Origin: Gorsachius magnificus
Taxonomy: Eukaryota; Chordata; Aves; Pelecaniformes; Ardeidae
Length of the DNA: 64,000 bases
Assembly: GCA_034008185.1 (NCBI GenBank)
Contig: CM067081.1
Coordinates: forward strand, 28,642,806 to 28,706,805
Reading direction: 5' to 3'
The notes below the pieces were generated by a model. The model was not told the DNA's origin. It ran no database searches and worked only from the letters and a program-made list of their open reading frames with translations. The translations under genes were made by a program, and so were the position numbers. Of this stretch, positions 60,701-64,000 are shown in pieces. Numbering within the stretch: the first letter of the stretch is position 1; each line of letters starts with the position of its first letter.

Positions 60701-60822
60701 CACTCTCATTGCTTTCCAAACAGGACTAAGACGACAACCAGCAATCTGGCTTTCTGTTCAGAACTGTGATACTTGGGTGGTTTTAAGCAGGTCTCTTGTA
60801 TTAATAAAGGGGTTTTGCAAAG

Positions 60823-60836
60823 AAAAAAAAAAAAAA
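60823..60836 (+). repeat. Poly(A) tract after an AATAAA word
   Basis: A14 located 15 nt downstream of AATAAA at 60803-60808, as at the end of a reverse-transcribed mRNA. No target-site duplication was found. Confidence 0.8.
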
Positions 60837-61327
60837 GTGGCAAAATACAGAATCTGAAGGTGCAAAAGAAATAGAACACATAAGAAATGAAGTCTGGTTT
60901 ATATGAAACATTTCTTTTACAAGCAATAGATATACAGGACCCACTACATACATGAATTTAGATTAATTAGCAAGCAGAGTTTTGTTATTTTTTCCTTCAA
61001 ATTCTTAATACATTTATCTGTATCAGTGTTTCCCACTGAAAAAACAACATGAGAGAGAGAGAGAAGAGTAAACAAAGGTTTCCTAATCTTGCTGAGCTTC
61101 AGTGCAAATATGCGGTTCAAGCTGTATTCCAGAAGTGCTGTTTAAGGCTCTGAGATGCATATCTTAGCAATCCTTGCTAAACTCTTGCACTACATGCCGA
61201 CTAAACAATGACATCCTAGGGTTTTTTGGCTGGAGGGGTCATAGGCTGTCATTCTAGGGCTGTACTGCCTGATTTTCTTGTAAAGCATCCAAAATGTGCC
61301 CAATATACGGCCAAAAGGCATAAATTC

Positions 61328-61359
61328 GGGGGGTGGTGGTGGTGGTGGTGGTGTGTGTG
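61328..61359 (+). repeat. (TGG)n/(GT)n compound microsatellite
   Basis: G6 followed by six TGG units and four GT units. It is G-rich on the plus strand and likely polymorphic. Confidence 0.95.
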
Positions 61360-62024
61360 ATGGATACACACCAGTCCCAACACGCACATGCTCATGCCAC
61401 AAGGCTGATTATTTTAGTGCCCTCAGAACAGAGGGTTGCTAATGCAGTTCATACTGCCTCCATAGTTGAAGAAAAGAGTTTGTCTGGGAAAGAGGTGATG
61501 GCTGAAATAAAATGTTTTCTTTGCTGAACCCTAAGTTGGTAATTGACTCCTCTTTTTGCCTTGATTTTGCATAAAAGGACATACTGTCACTAGAGCCAGC
61601 ACGACCAGTAGAATACAGAGCTCAGCAGAGAACTGATTAAACTCCTTTCCTCTTTTCCCTTTCACCCAAAGGCACACGCACAGAAACATCCCCCGCTCGG
61701 CCAATATGATCTCCTTTTACTTCAAGCGATACATTCTGCCCTATCGAGCAGTCAGACAGAGTGAATGGTGATACCTGGAGCTGATCAGACCACCCTCAGT
61801 TACGTCTCAGGAGTGGGTCCCTCCGTTAGAGATTGATAGCACCTGTGTAGCATGACATGCTGGTAGTATATGACCTCTAAGTAAATGTTGATATAAAATC
61901 TAGTTTACTTTATAAAGGAAATAAAATAGAAATGCTGGAAAATTGGTTATTTAGCACTTCATACCTTGACTCCATGTTCCCTCTTCCCCAGACTTTTTGG
62001 TTAGAGACCTTGAGAGTGATTCAA

Positions 62025-62061
62025 GTGCCTAAGCATAGGTGTCTGGCCCTATCTTAGGCAC
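62025..62061. repeat. 9-bp perfect inverted repeat
   Basis: GTGCCTAAG (62025-62033) and CTTAGGCAC (62053-62061) separated by 19 nt. It could be a fragment of an old element or chance. Confidence 0.7.
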
Positions 62062-64000
62062 CACACGGTATCTGAGACATCACACTCGGCAAGTAAATAT
62101 GGAACAGGACCTACAGAAGAGCAGCTACAGCCTTACAGAGCAGCAGAGGCAAGATAAAATACACAAAGGCATCTAAAAAAATGCTGCCGGGCGTGTTTAG
62201 GCACCCAAATCCCACCCTTCATATTGTCTCAGATCCTCCTTTCCTGTGTCAGATATAAGTCAACTATTAGTAGCGCCCTCCTAAATACATACTTGCCAGC
62301 CTTCTCAGGTGGTGAATGTTCATTAGCAAAGCTCAGGCCAGGGAGTAAACTCCTCTTCCTCATTACCATCAGATTCAGGAGTCAGGTCCCTCCTGCCTCA
62401 GTTTATTACAAAACAATCATTCTAAGGACTCCCTGATTCACTGTTAAAGCTCAGCTGCCACCTTACCCTGTGGCTCCTTCTCCCTTCCTTGGTGCTTGAC
62501 TTGCTGCAAGTATTTGTTGCTCTCATGGTCTTACCCTTCTTTCTGTCCTTCACTCTTACACTGCTATGGGCTTCAGCTACTCTGCTCTGCCTTTGGCACA
62601 GCAAAATAAGAGCCACAAGCATTACCAACCGAAAGACGCAGAGAAGTGAGCACTGCGGGCATTTCCACCCTCAGTCCATCTTGAGCCTGACTCCTGGGGT
62701 CAGACACCTGAGCTCTCATGCCAGGAGGACACAAAGGAGCCCTTCTCACACGGGAAGAAGTCCCAAGGATATAACGTGGAAATCGCTCTGCATTTTCAGT
62801 ATAAGCCTGCTTAGGCCTGATGAAGATCAGAGAAATAGTGGAGAAGTATTGTAGGTAATTTTGGCAGAACCTAGGAATTGGTAATGCCAGGAATGGCTGA
62901 AGATGCCTGACACTTTACTGGAAACAGCTGGAGAGGGGTGAAATAACTCATTCAGATTTGATTGGATCATGGTCTTCTGATAAATCAGATGCATGCTCAG
63001 AGGAGATGTATGGGGCTTCTGAAGGCTGCCAAACAAGGACTATAAAACACAGATCTGAGCAATGTCTGAAGAAAGTAATTTCTTCAGAGCTGCAACAAGA
63101 CAGGCATGAGGTGAGGAGAGGGTGCCGGGTAGGAACGAGCACCTCCTACCTTCTGCTGCTGCTTTCAAGGAGCATGGGCCTCAGGTCTGTGTAAGCGGAG
63201 CAGATGGGAGGAGGTGAAGGGATAAACAGCGGGGTGGGTGGATGGTAGGGTGGGTTGGGCACCCCAAATGTTAACAGCTCACATTTCCCTCAGTCTGTCT
63301 ATGAAGTGTTGAAAGTTCTTAATGAGAGAGAGGGGAAAAAAAACCCAACAGTGGCTAAGAATGGCCAAGGAAATTAGTAGAAGGTAGCTCTTTTCCTGGA
63401 AAAGGAGTTGCAGCGTAGGCAGTATGAGGTTGTGATTTGAATCATAAGTGACCATTTGTATACTCAGATTGTCTCCACCAGCTTTTTTGTGTTAAGTTAA
63501 AAATGTCTATTTTAGAAAGAGTCTTGCCAAGCAGAGGGCTCAAAAATAGCAGTTACAGTGAAAAGTAAGTCATTGTGCCTGTTTTGGGTGGGGGTTTTAT
63601 TTGTTTTGGTTTTTTTAAATGCAGGGGTGACTGCAGCTATTATAGTTTGCCACTAAAGCTGAGGGCTTGCACTTTCTTTTACATTTGCAGGCCAAGCAAA
63701 GATAACGGAGCTTTATTTTTACATGTAATTTGATGGAAATTTGTTAGTAACACAGTGGTTTAGTGCTTTAAACCAATTTGGCAAAATGGTTTGGCTGTTC
63801 CTGCCCACACTATAACTCCTGACTATCCTTTCAGAAATTCTTTAATAGTTGGGATTGTCCAGTAACTATAAGTTACGGTCTATTTATAGGTTCCAGAACA
63901 AGTGGTAGGGCTGATAACCTTAGCAGTGCCTTTAAAGTAGAGTGAAGCTCTGTTCTTTCTCCTATGCACACACGTTGGCTTGCAGCCAGCCCTAAATATG

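Larger units (their letters stand above)
57762..64000. other. Unique sequence, nothing recognised
   Basis: About 6.2 kb without a recognised gene or interspersed repeat. It contains a (TGG)n/(GT)n microsatellite (61328-61359), an AATAAA (60803-60808) followed 15 nt later by A14 (60823-60836), and a (GA)n patch near 61052-61064. A 9-bp inverted repeat GTGCCTAAG...CTTAGGCAC lies at 62025-62061, with a second TTAGGCACC word near 62200. The longest open frames (62489-62854 +, 121 codons; 60504-60857 +, 117 codons) do not match any family I recognise. Confidence 0.45.

Noticed and set aside
62489..62854. 121-codon frame with a hydrophobic N-terminal stretch resembling a membrane segment
   Set aside because: It opens with TTG rather than ATG, has no family resemblance beyond hydrophobicity, and becomes low-complexity charged sequence. 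No eukaryotic gene context.
1..64000. Prokaryotic-style systems (operons, CRISPR arrays, toxin-antitoxin, phage modules)
   Set aside because: The presence of CR1 LINEs, microsatellites and a solo LTR, together with low coding density, identifies vertebrate DNA. No array of spaced direct repeats or clustered ORFs exists.

Overview
The window reads as vertebrate, and specifically bird, nuclear DNA. It is A+T-rich, CpG-poor and short on long open frames. It is scattered with 5'-truncated CR1 LINEs that end in the diagnostic avian CR1 3' tail, (ATTCTRTG)n, preceded by the 'GGTTGGACTNGATGATC...CCTTCCAACC' block. I see no bacterial, plasmid or phage features, no rRNA or tRNA, no CRISPR array, no CpG-island promoter, and no host protein-coding gene that I can name. 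It is best described as an intergenic or intronic stretch.

Layout. 1-8884: unique sequence with homopolymer tracts and one short CR1 (4725-4891, -). 8885-10849: the longest CR1 (+), retaining endonuclease-to-early-RT sequence fused directly to the ORF2 C-terminus and 3' UTR, with the catalytic RT core missing. 10850-15726: unique sequence with an (ATT)n microsatellite, several open minus-strand segments flanked by good splice-like signals, and a G+C-rich, LTR-like block (about 14034-14617). 15727-16375: CR1 (+) with an unusual double-hairpin insertion. 16376-25460: 9 kb with no recognisable element. 25461-25677: CR1 (+) with a fold-back at its 5' junction. 28096-28382 (-) and 28859-29136 (+): two CR1 3' ends facing each other as an inverted pair. 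33630-34124: CR1 (+). 37867-38714: a solo endogenous-retrovirus LTR with TG...CA ends, imperfect terminal inverted repeats and a 4-of-5 target-site duplication. 38715-46762: unique. 46763-46942: CR1 (-). 46943-54437: unique, with a small (AAAAC)n array and a G-quadruplex-prone tract. 54438-57761: a CR1 cluster (one +, two -). 57762-64000: unique, with a (TGG)n/(GT)n microsatellite.

The eleven CR1 copies fall into three 3'-UTR types. Type A ('...GATGATCTTAAAGGTCTTTTCCAACC', six copies) is the commonest. Type B ('GAACCTGCTTTAGCAGG...CCATTCTGTGATTCTGTGA') has three. Type C ('CACTGCAGGGGGGTTGGACTAGATGACCTCTAGGGGTCC') has two. Together they cover roughly 5.4 kb (about 8%). They are the only sequences here with recognisable protein-coding ancestry, and none is intact. 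The most interesting observations are structural scars: fold-back junctions, templated hairpin insertions, an RT-core deletion, an inverted CR1 pair and the solo LTR. I found no convincing novel gene system. Runs of open minus-strand 'exon-like' segments near 7.6, 11.7 and 12.6 kb are flagged as the best place to look for an unrecognised gene, with explicit doubts.
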